Below, one piece after another: positions 35,634 to 48,000 of a stretch of DNA of 64,000 nt. Numbering within the stretch: the stretch's first letter is position 1; every line of letters starts with the position of its first letter. Origin of the DNA: Ophiodon elongatus (taxonomy: Eukaryota; Chordata; Actinopteri; Perciformes; Hexagrammidae); assembly GCA_016806645.1 (NCBI GenBank), contig JACSYO010002163.1, forward strand, positions 124,001-188,000, in the 5' to 3' direction. A model generated the notes under the pieces. It was not told the origin of the DNA, ran no database searches, and saw only the letters and a list, made by a program, of their open reading frames with translations. A program made the position numbers and the translations under genes.

Positions 35634-38600
35634 CCTTGTCCCTGGGCTGGGGGCTGCTGCTGAGGGCCGGTGGTCACTGCGACACCAGGCTGCCCTGACC
35701 TGGCCGCTGACGTCTGGGCTTGTTGTTGGAGCTGGGTCCTCTGTCCTGGAGCTCCGTCTGTCTGGGAACCTGGACCACCCTGTCGCCCTGATCCCGTAGG
35801 CCCTCCGACGGGGCCCTGAGCCCGGGTAGAGCTGCCAGACCTGGAGGAGCCTGGATGGAGGAGGTGGGTGACATTATTTTTTAAATGAAAGTGTTGTGCT
35901 CATTGTTCCAAAATCGTCTCACCTTACGACAACGAGAAACAGCTAAAGGAAAGGACAGAAATTCAACCGTCACAGATACTTTAAAACAAGATACAATACA
36001 AGCAGTACTCTGAACGCTGCAGACCTTTAAATGCAGGGAATGATTGACAGCTTAAAGATATCATGTGTGCCAAAAAGATTTGGTCGATACATCTGTGATC
36101 TTTGCATCATCTGTTCCTGGATAGAAAACCTGGACTGATAGGCTCCAGTCAGTGAGGTATAATTTAACCAATCAGATTATTTCTGCCTCTAAGAAACTTT
36201 TGCTTTTGTGAAACTGGAACTGCAGTATTTATTTTACAGTAAGGCTTTCTTATTATTATAATGGATGGCATGTTTCATTACATTGTATACAGTAGCAATT
36301 GACAGGTGAAGCAGCAATGAAGGAGAGAATGAAATGTAACAAATGTTGTGAGCAAAGATCAGACCAGCTATTTAATGAGTACAGCACTAAGAACACAGCC
36401 ACAATGTTGCCCCGGGAGACAGCATTTCCTTTCGAAAAGTTACGCTTGATATAGTTCATTAAAAATTGTTGATCCCTGAGGGGACTGTTGCTCAGTCTGA
36501 ACAACCAGGGGTATTAAATATGTCTCCCTCTGATCTATACAAGACATTCACAGGGATCGTATCCAAGAATCACAGCTTATTATTGCTCCAGTAATAACTT
36601 GAGGTCTAAAATGGTTTAGGAAACTTAGCTTAGGTCTGTGAAATACACGTTCACATCTCATTTAGTCAATATGTTTCATGGTCTTATTTATCCAGGGTGA
36701 ATCAACAGTGTGTGTAGATCACTGATCAATAACATAAGACCATAAATTAAAATAAACAAAACCACTTTTTTAAACTTTGGATCGGCTCTTGCATGGTTAA
36801 AGTCCTGCCTTGTCTGAAAGAACACCTAACTACATCAAACTGTTTCTGATATGATATGTGGAGTACCTCAAGGCTCTGTTTTGATGCCACTTTGCTTTTC
36901 TCGCTTCATATTTCATTTCTTGGGGAAATTATACTCAGTTATGTAATCAATTTCCACTGCTCTCCTGCCGCCCTGGGAACCCTCTCTCTCCTCAGACTGT
37001 CAGTGCCTCATCCCAGATGTTTGGGATCTGGATCTTGTCCTTGTCTTTCTCTCCCTTTGTGTGTTTGTTTCCTTTCTGGTATGTGTGTGAATGGTGTGCC
37101 TCTTGTGCGTTTGTGTAGTCTTTTCCCCTTTTCAGGTGGAGTTATTCTAGTTATTTTGTCATCATCCTGATTGTCCATTTTATAATTACATTTTTTTTTG
37201 TCTATTCTGTACTCACAACATCTTTTGCATGTCTGTCCGTACTGACAGAGAGCATTGTGTCTGGAACGTAACCCACAAGTTGCAAAACTCTAGCAAGGTG
37301 GTTAAGGCTTGACCTTGAATGGTTAAGGTTAGGAAAGGTCATTGGAAAGCAGTCTCACAAGTGTTCTTACATGTTTTTGCAACTTGAGGGTAACTATTTA
37401 GACACAAACCTGGGAGAGGGATTGCTCCTCTGCGGCCCTTCCTGAGGTCTCTTCCTTTTTTTCTTTTGGGTGTGTTTTTCTACATCCGAATCAAGGTTCT
37501 AAGGACAGAGGGGGTTGCATGCTGTACAGATTTTGAGTTGTATACATAATATTGACTTGACTTGACTTAAATGTGGACTGGAAATATCTATTACTTCGCA
37601 GACATATAATTTATTTTTAATTAGGACATTTTAGCACCACTGCTCATTCTGGAGAGCCGCCAGACCGCCTACACTGGCCAGAATATAAATGAGGTGTAAT
37701 ATTGTTTTAGTCATGGAATTCAATTCGCAAATTACTTTTGAATGGTCTCTTTTTTTTACTAAATCTTAAACATATTCCACATATGGATTTTCAAATGACT
37801 TTATAATGTATAACATGTATTATACCATTATTTCTAAATAGTTAAAGAAATTATTTAAAATCGGTTAAAGAATGTATTAATCTGTCATTGTTCAATTCGT
37901 CAAATTATCTTTTTTTGGGGGGATTTTCTTTTTCTGTCAAATATTTTGAGATATAATGGCGATGGAGGGCTATTAATATTGCTTAACTTATACTCTGAAA
38001 GTGCAAATGTAATGCTATCACTCCTGACATACAGTAGAAAAGCATTAAATATGAGGTGTAAAGGTGCCCTGTATTTACCAGGTGGTTGGCCTTGCATGTC
38101 CCCTGGCGGCTGGGACTTGCTACGTGAAGAACGGTGCGGGTCCCCCTGTCTGGAGGAGCGCTGTCCCTGGTGGTGCCCAGATGGATCTCGGGAGTAGTCC
38201 GAAGAGTGGTACGCTCCGGACCTGGACTCACCACGCCTTCCTGTAGATGAGGATCGTGCTGATGGGTCTTGGCGCATTGATGGGTCTTTGGGGTGCCCCT
38301 TAGATGACCTCGAGGACCTCGGCTCATCTGAATGACGTGATGCGGATGAGTGACGGCCAGAGCTGCCTTGTTGCCTGTGGTCACGGGATGTAGAGTGTCG
38401 CCCTCCGTGGCCGTACTCATCCTGGGGCCACAGGTCCTCCTCAGGAGGCTCATCATAATCATGGTAGGTATGTTTTACACCGTGCCGGCTCCTTCCAGTT
38501 GAGTGGCTGCTGCCGTAGTGTCGAGAACTGGAGCGTGGCTTCTCGAACCAGTCAGTTTCTTCTTGGCCCAGATGGTAGGCTTTGGAAACCGAGAGCAGAT

Positions 38601-41600
38601 CACAGTCAATCTCCATGTCGTTTGGAGACAGCGGCATGCAGGCTGAGAGAAGGAAGGAGACAGGAAGAAGACCAACCACATGCAAAAGAAAAGAATAGGA
38701 GGGAGAAGACACAGAAAGAAAGGCAGAAAATAAAAATAAACGTTTTACATCCATGCAGTTTACACTACACGTTGCCTTTACATATTACAAGACAATATAA
38801 ACAGGATAAAACAAACACTGCAAAACTGTCCGTTATGGCAGCTGTTTTTGTGCAAAAATATTTTAGCTTCAATTTCAAAGCTTATGACATGGAAATAACT
38901 TTATGCTGCACAGACATAACAACTGCCATGCAAATTATTGATGGTATGAGAAGGCCTATTGGTACATTGTTTTAGTGAGACAATAATACTGGCCCTCTGA
39001 AAGATAAGGTTTAAATATAGAATTTACTGTGATGGACTTTTTTGCAGTGTAAGAATTCATGAATCAAAACACACACAAAACAACAATGTCAATGACAGAA
39101 CTAAAAAGAAAACCCTGTAAAGAAAACCAATGCATCTGTGTCGTGCAAAGAAGACCTTTCAATTGAATCAGAGTGTAGCGAACGGAGAAAACGACCACGC
39201 CGAAGAACCATGCGAGTATTGGACAGACAGACGACTGGACGAACAGGCGGAAGGACGGACAGGCAGGCAGACAGACAGACAGCAGTCCACTGATAAGAGA
39301 GCTCCAAGTGACTCTCAGGAAGAAGAAAACATCAGCATGCAACGGCTATCTCTGTCTCTATTTTTCTTTTTCTTTGCTAAGCCTAGCCTCTGGGTGGGTG
39401 GGGGACGTTTAGATAAACGATGGGGGCAGTAGTAGGTAGTGAGACTGTGTGGGCGTTGAGCTCCCACAATTACCTTCGCTGTCTGACACAGCGCAATGAT
39501 AATCGTCTATAATGTATGTATCATCCGATTTGTAGACATGTGTCCTGGGAAGGTCTCGTATGTGGTCTTGTACATCTGGCAGCGAGTGGCTGGAACCATA
39601 CTGGCCATAATAGTAATGATATCTATTGCTGCGACTGTCGTACGGGTCGGGACCTAAGCTTGATGATCGCCCCGAACCCATGAACCTCCTCAGGGGACTA
39701 AGTGGGCTCTCCTCTTCAGAGTACTGCCGGGTTGGGTGGCGCCCCCGACTGTAGCCAGATTGGTAGGAGCGGTCGTCCCTCTCATAGGATCGGCTGCGAT
39801 ACCCAGAGTAGTCTCTGGCTGAGATCTTGTCCATGCCGTAGCCAGTGGAACGGGAGCGGCCGGTGGAGTTGTAGTAAATCCGATCGTCCTCCTCCACCGT
39901 TGAACCATTGTATCGACTACCATGAGTGGTGCCACTGCCGCCCTCATAGGTCTTCCTCTTGAAGCCGTAATCTTCGATCAGCTGGCGTCCTCGAATGTGA
40001 GAGGAGGGGTAAGCCCCACCTGTCGCTGAGGAATAGGAGGCCAGGTCTGCCTCTACATCCCGAGCCTCCTCAATGGGGGAAAACTTGGAGATTTTTTGCT
40101 CCATACTCCCCAGTTTCCTGTGCTTGCTGCGCTTGGAGGACATGACTGCAGGAGCCAGAAGGCTTCTGGAGGAAGACAAAGGTTTCTGTACCCCGGAGCG
40201 GATACTGCCATGTTTGTAGTCGTAGTCATAGTGATAGGAGGATCCCCCACCCATGCTAGAGCTCACGCTGCTGCTGCTGCCCCCTAGAGGTCCGTGCCTG
40301 TAGCTGCTCTTACCCCTGCCGTGGTGGTCGTACAGCTCTTCCTGCATCGCTGCTTCCTCTTCAGGTGCCCTGCCGTACGAGGAGCTGCCAGTTCCCCCAC
40401 GCGTAGTGCTGCCGATGGTGGTGATGTGGCCGTGGAGGTCGCCCGGGTAACGCCCACTGCCGCCATGATGCATCATGTCCCCTGTCGACGTGCCCAGCCC
40501 GTCTTTTGCCGTGAGCTCACTTACGTCGTCAATCATCATGTAGTTTCTTGGAATGTTCTGCTCTAAGCCAGGAGCCCCGTACATCCCATCTGCAGTGCTG
40601 TATGTGGAGGGACTGTCTACAGAGTGCCCATAGGCATTGGAGACTGTCGAAGTGTACTGTCCATATGAGCTGGCTGTGGTGGTGGTGTAGCCATAAGTAT
40701 TAGCAGTGGTTGTGGTGTACTGGCCATATGAATTAGCTGAAGATGAAGTATACTGGCCATAAGTGCTGGGTGGCATTGTAGCATACCCACCGTAGCTGCT
40801 GGACACTGGTGCTGACCCATATGGCCCATAGGAGCTGGCCATGGTTGTCGATCCAGTGTACTGACCATAAGAGGGGGCTGCGCTGGAATAAGTAGAGTCC
40901 TGGGCGGTGGTGGTGACCACAACTGTGGGGTTGCTGATCGTCTCGTAGTTGGTGGGCATCTTGTGCTCCAGATCGGCCAGTGAAGTCTGCCTTGGTCTTC
41001 CCGGATGGACTGTCAGGATATCAGCTTGGGGCTGCACAGGGTATGGGGTGGTCTGGCTGGGGTAGGAGGACACAGCGCTGGGATAGGGTGAGCTGTGGGT
41101 GGGGTATGGGGGCTGACCAGGCGGTGCAGGTCCAAAACCTGAATGCCCCAGTTGGGGCTGAGGCTGAGGTGCAGCTGGTAACCCCATATCTGTCTGGGGG
41201 TATGGGGGCTGAGTTTGGGGATAGGTGTGGGAGGGGTAAGAGGTTTGAGACTGGTAAGAAGGTCCAGGTGGTGGGACATGGCTCTGGAGGGGTGTGGGCT
41301 GTGGCAGTGCCTGGGACTGAGACACTGTGGGATAGGGAGGCTGGTTGAATGTTGAAGACTGGTACGGCACACTCGATTGCTGCATTGGTGCTGCCGGTTG
41401 GCTCTGGGGGTACTGACAGGAAAGGAAGGATGATGTGGGTGGGTACTGGGCTGCTGTGTTTAGGTCGCTGGTGAACTGGCTCATAGGGGCGGTGCTTGGC
41501 CTCGTTGACAGTAGCCCATTGGTCTCATGTGAGGCAGCTGCAGCTGCCAAACGTAGGTTATTCAACTCACTGTCAGACATATAGTCTCTTGTGTCCCCCA

Positions 41601-41983
41601 TACACCTCAGGTAGGCAATATCCCTCCTCTCCCTCTCCTTGACCAGTGTCTCTTTCCTTTGGTGGATCCCCAGCTCTAGGTATCTCAGTTTAGCATCAAT
41701 TTCTTTTTCTTCCTCCTCCAGTTCAGCTTGCTGCTTTCGCAGCTTGGTCGACTCTTGCTCCACAGCCTTCAGCTCGTGGGTGAGGTCTTTGAGGAGGCTG
41801 GCTTTGGCAGCCAGGCCAGACCTGGTGGCAGGCTTGAGGCTGGGCACGGAGGGCAGGTAGACCTGTTGGAGGGCAGGTGCCATCATGGGCAGGTGAGCTG
41901 ATGTGGTAGTCTCCTCTGGAGGAGGGCTGGGCAGGGTTCGCTTGACCTTGCGGAGCAGTGAGCTTTGCTGTAGAGCTGCCAGC

Positions 41984-42025
<42 letters not shown>

Positions 42026-45000
42026 CAGGGAGGGTGGGAGATAGGGAGGGAGGGAGGGAGGATGCGAGAGCAGGAGAATATGGAGAGACAAATGCAAACC
42101 ATACAAAGAAAGGGATAGGGGAGGTATGGAAAACAATCAACGTGATAGGATGGAGAGCCAGTTAAATGGAGAGGGATGGGACATTTGTAGAAACCAAATG
42201 TAAATGTAAGATGGACAGGGACATGGGAGGGCAGATGAAGAAAGGAGATCAGATTAAAGAGAATGAATGAGAGAAAAAGTGGAGAAGAATAATGAGGAGC
42301 ACATAGAGGGAAGAGAGGAAAAAGAGTAAAGAGTGATGTAGGGAACAGGTAAGGTGAAAGAGAGAATTAAATTAGAAAGAAGAAAGGGGTAGATGTTAGA
42401 GGAGAGATGGTAGAAGTAGATCAATGGAGAGGGATCACAGTGGGAGGAGAAAGTTGAAGGAGGTGGAAGGACAAATGTTGTACACAACAGACGAATAGAC
42501 AGGGAGGAAGAGGAGGGAGGAAAAACTCAAAAAAGATAAAAAGGTCAAGGAACAGAAGAAACAAGGAGAGGACGCAACGACAAGGATATACAGGGAAGAC
42601 AAAGGAGACACATATAGACACAGACAAAGACAACAAGGAACAAGAGTGCAGTTTGTATTAGAGGACATACAAAAACATTAAAATTGGTGCCAATGGTGGA
42701 GCTGTATTCCGCAAATCAATCGAATACATCATTTCAGTTATAAATTGGGAGAATGGCAGCATGAATTATGGCCAACATATAGAACCTGCTTTTGAGTTGG
42801 TATGGACCTAAACCCAGATGTTACCATTCGTTGAATTTATGCTGCTCTGAAAACAAAATGTGGTTCTTCTCCCACTAAGCCAGGTATAGATAACAAAGCA
42901 GCCACAGTTAGTTTTTGACATGTTTCATATGTTGAAATGGTTATATTGTCTTTCCAAATTAATTATGTATTGCTTCAGATAGCCTCATGCTCCAAACTTA
43001 AACTTCAAAACTGTAGACCAAGCCTACGGAACCATGTGCTCCACAGCAAACACACAGCAAAAAAAACACAAAAAACAAAAGACAAGAATTTTTGTGCATT
43101 TGATAATTGTATCTGTATACTTGGCTGTATACTTGACTGACTGCGCAATTTGGAACTACTAAAATACTAATTATAGTTCAAACCAGCCAAGCATTTGCAT
43201 TTTGTTCAGATGAGTCAATGTTTTCATATAGCTGATCAATATCATGAATGACATGACTGTAAGAATGAATCTTGATTGATCTTTGTTTTTTTAGTATTTA
43301 TTAATTCTGTATCTTCCCTTTCTCATCAAACTTGTTTGCATTTTGAATTGTTAAATAGATCAGTTTAAGTATAGATGTTTCACACTGCAAAGTATTTTAT
43401 CTGCCAATCTTCTGAGGTGTTGAGAGTATGTTTTCACAAGATTTTATGATTGATAAATCCCCACAGGATCTTTTTTTGCCACAGATTGACATATTAACAA
43501 AGGGGTTATTCATCATAACTTTTCCATAATAACTGATATGGCTCGACGTTGATGAGGGGACCATTGCTCAGACAATACATTTAAAAAATATTTTTTGTCA
43601 TTTCACAGGCACATCCCAAAGCAGTGTTCTTTGTTTAGTTTATCTTGCCGTATGCTGCAGACACTTGGTAGTGATTTAACAACACAACAACCAAGGATGT
43701 GTAAGTGGATTGCTCCTGAATGATTGGATGATGCTTTTTAATCTGGTGACTCAAATCCAATTCATGTTACATTTTACATCAGCAGTGGAGGCTCGCATAC
43801 GATTTGGTAACAAAACTAATCTTTGGAAATACACACCTATATTTTGATTCAGCTTCAGATCAACTTCATTATTTTATACTACAGTATAATACAGATATGG
43901 TGTTTAGCCTTTCCATCACTCAACATTATGACTTTGTTTGTTGCAGCTCTGACTGGAACAAACTCCCTGAGGAAGTAAGACTGGCTGAGTCAGTATTACT
44001 TTTTAAACATATTCCTAAAACGTACATTCATCATGAAGCTTAAAGTGCTCTGTAAATCATTGCATGTGGTTTGAACATAGGAAGACATTGAACTAGTTAT
44101 TAATGCACAGAATCATGACGGTTTTGTCCCTTGTGCCATAATCCAAGGTAAGTATTTCGTAGAGGCCCAAATTACAGTTGAACAGGGATATTAAATATGC
44201 AAGTGATACCAGAGAGATCGCCAGATTGTACTACCATCATAGATCTCTACAGGAAGTAAAATTAAGAGGCAGAAACATTCACTAGCTACTTAGTTTAGTA
44301 TAAAATTGGGTTAGTTTGTGGGCAAGATGTTGAACACTTTCCTTTACCCGAGGTTTCTATAACAAAGGCCCACATTAGTTCAAGAAAGCTCAACAGCGGA
44401 TTCTATTTTGAATCTCACTTTCATGGCAGCTATTGTTTCATAAGAGGAGGTGTCACTTGTTATAAATTGGGGATGGAGAAGACTGAATAATATCTGTAAG
44501 CCCTGAAGAACATGGAAAACAAAACAATAGAAACATCTGAAAAATCTACAGCAAATGGAATTGGTCATAATAGCATTCCCATAAAACATTCATAGCACTC
44601 ACAAAATAAAAACAGGGGCAAAGAAGAATGAAAGAAACAATTTCAATCAAAGTGACATAGAGGCCATTCAGTATTGATGCCTTTGGCAAGTTTTGACTCC
44701 ACTGAACCACATTCAAGTGATTCAAACTATTGACTAGAGCAACATTAATGACTTTGTAAACTTGTGCTAAGGCCCTGCCCATGATTTTAAAATATGATCT
44801 AATAAACTAATTTTATTTCTGTTGATGATGTTTCTATATTGGTTTATCAAATGTATGCTGTTGATTTTGTGTTACATGATTTACTGCAGGAAGCCCTGAA
44901 CATCTGACATCTCTTGGATTGTGGCATGACTAGCAGTAGCATGAAGAAATGGAAAGAAAGCAAAACATCCAATCTTTTATGTAGTTGGGGAGATGCATCA

Positions 45001-48000
45001 ATTCCATCAAAACTACAAGCGCCCCACTGCCAAAATGTGTTCATTATCGGTGGTAGTTGTGTAGACTTTATTTTTGCCTTTATGTTTATTGATGTGAAGC
45101 TCTATAACCACTGAAGTACTGTGAAAGCTGCAATACAAATCATGTTTTTGTATGACACGTCAATTGACTGTAGGTCTCAAGAGGTGCTTTTTAACTGAAC
45201 AATTTTTGAGCACGAAGTTTGACCACTGATTTGCAGTCTGTTTTATAAGGAACAGACCTTATACTACAACATACCTGTTCTTTCTTGCAGTTAATATAAC
45301 ATCTCCACTGTTTAGCTATCTTCTCTAGACTGTTCCCTGAATTTTAATTGGTTCATTCTCTTTAATTCTACATCTCTATTTCCTTGTGCGCTAATGCGTG
45401 TGTCAGCATGGTTTGATTGACTTTACCTGGCTCTGGAGCACTTGTTGTTGGTAGAGGGACAGCCTGGCCTTGGTGTGCTCGTCAGAGGTGGGGCTGAGTG
45501 ACTTGGGGTCTGACATGGACCTCTGGGTGCTCTTAATTGGTCGGGGCACAGAAGGGTGTCTCTGGGGGGACTCTGCTGTGTATGACTTCTGCTGAGGTGT
45601 GACATGGGCTTTGTTCAGCCTCTCACTGGACAGAGAATTCTCCAGCAGGCGGTGAGGGGACACCGGAGAGACAGGAGAGTAGAGGACTTGTGGGGATTTG
45701 GGGGTTGTCTGCTGCTGCCGGATGATGCTGGAGACGGACTCGTTGTGAAGGTGGTTGTGAGGCTGGTAGTTGATGTCGAGCGGGTCGGGGCGGCGGCGCT
45801 CAAACTTGGCTGCGTTTGCTGCAATGTGCTGCTGCTGGCGCTGCTGGGTCAGGAGGTCGACAGAACCGGATTGTTGCGTTCCAGTACTGGTAGAGGAAGA
45901 ATATGGACTGACCGTGGTTGGTACACTGAGCTGGGGAGCTACAACACCCTGTGACTGGGCTTCTGGGTCAGTCTGGCACGCTAGAGACTGTCCTTTTTGG
46001 GTCCGCTCAGGTCCAGAGATGTAGTGCACAATCTCTACTTTATTCGGGTCTGGTACTGTCACATGGATTACTGGGGAAACTCTTCCTAAGTGCTCCACTT
46101 CCGTCTGGCAAGACATTTCCCTGATGGTTTGGACGGCAATACTGGAGGATACCATCTTGGGAGTTTCGGTCTTGGTGTCAGAGGCCGTGGTGGATGTGGC
46201 GGCAGTGCTACTGCCAGTGCCACTGGACTCAGCGTGCCGGGAGAAACGAGAGCGTCTTCGGCGGACCGGCTGCTCATTCTCAGCCTTGTCGTCGTCGTCA
46301 TCTGTCTGGACTGAGCAGTCAACACTACGACCACGCCTTCTGGTGCGATGACGCATCATGTACCTGTTGACGGGGAGAAGAGAGGTAAAACAATAAGGAA
46401 AGACACAATGATGCAATATACTATCCCAAATGTCAAAAAGACAAAGCAAAATGTAATCTACGTGCTGTATTATAAAGTGCTTACATGGAAAAACGTAGAC
46501 ACAACAACAGATCTAAGTCTGAACATTTAACAATTATTGATGTCATATCATCTTTTTGTGTCGCACAAAGCGTTATGCCTTTGAAACTCTCAGAAAAGTG
46601 ACATCTTTCTTCTGTATGAAAATGTTTATAAATTATTCATAAAGCCTTCATCTACATCTCGGCTTGTGTCTTGTTTTTTAATTAAAGAAAGATGTGAAGT
46701 AAACAGGGAGACTATCAAGATAATCCTTGCCTATTACACACACACACGCTCTCTCTCTTTCTCATCTTCACCCGCATCCACCTACACCCACTAAACAAAC
46801 ATATCTATGTATCTGTCCACTTACTCACTCACGTCACACACACACACTCACACACACACTCATCTCTACCTCTCCTCTCCGTCTTCATCGTCTGTCTGCA
46901 CAGAGCTGTCCACGATCCTGCGGGGGGAGCCGTAAAACACCACGCCGTCTCCGTCCAAGCTGTCCCGGCTCAGTCTGGTCATGGAACTGTGTTTCCTCAT
47001 GTTGCTCCTGGTCTCCATGTGCTCCTGCTGGCTCCTCAGACACATCTCTGACGAGGAGTTGGGGAGAGAGCGGGAGCTGATCTGAGAGCCGATGTAAGGG
47101 GGCAGGGGCTGTCCGTTCGCATCAAGCTGAAGAAAAATAGAATATTTTAAGGTTGTTAGTTGTCACCCATCATTGATTCAATTCAGACTGAAAAGGCTCT
47201 GCATATTGCAATTCATATTACAATCATAGAGGTCCACAAAAGACACACATGCAAACATTATGAGTTGCAGCTTGAAAAGTCAATTCAGTTACAACAGTTA
47301 CAGTGATGCACAATTTACTTTACAGACATGATTTCTTCTTTGCGACCCAGTTGATTCGTAAGTTGGAATATGTGTTTGTGGTTTAATGAACCTTTTCATC
47401 GATTATGATGCAGAAAATATACTGGAGAAAAAAGGGAAGTTTCAGGTAGAAAAGTTCAAGCCAGGAGTCAGGCATGTGCAGGCAGGTGTCAGGCAGGCCA
47501 AAAATGTATTAGTAAGAGTTTTTTGAAGCATGCTACTTCTGTACTTTTCGCACTAAAATGTTCTGCCTAAGAGCTGATGCATTCAACATGTATCTTGTCA
47601 CATCACTTATATGCACTTGCATAGTGTTCCTCATCCCCCTCACCTGTACGCTCTGAGCTGCAGCCGTTTTCTGTCTCTTCTGCTCTACAAGCTGCTGCTG
47701 GAGCTGATGCTGTAGAGACTGGATCTGGTCTAGCTGCGACTTCTGCTGCGCCAACTGCTCCCTCTGGAGAACAAGTTGCTTCTCGCGTTCGTGCTGCTGC
47801 TGCTGTAGGACCTAAAAAAATATTGGTAGAAAGTGGAATTGAAAGAAGCAGACGTCGGCAAAAATACAGAGAGAGAAGCCAAGACAAGAACAGTATGGAG
47901 AAGCGTAGCAAAAGAGAGAGGTGAGGGTGGACAGATTGAGAAGAAATCAAAGAAAAAAAAATTATGTAAAAGTGAGAGAAAGACAAAGAGACAGTAAAGA

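Noticed and set aside
39690..41372. Plus- and minus-strand alternative frames of 60-120 codons
   Set aside because: Shadows of the bsn exon 41982-39474; composition is dictated by the coding strand.
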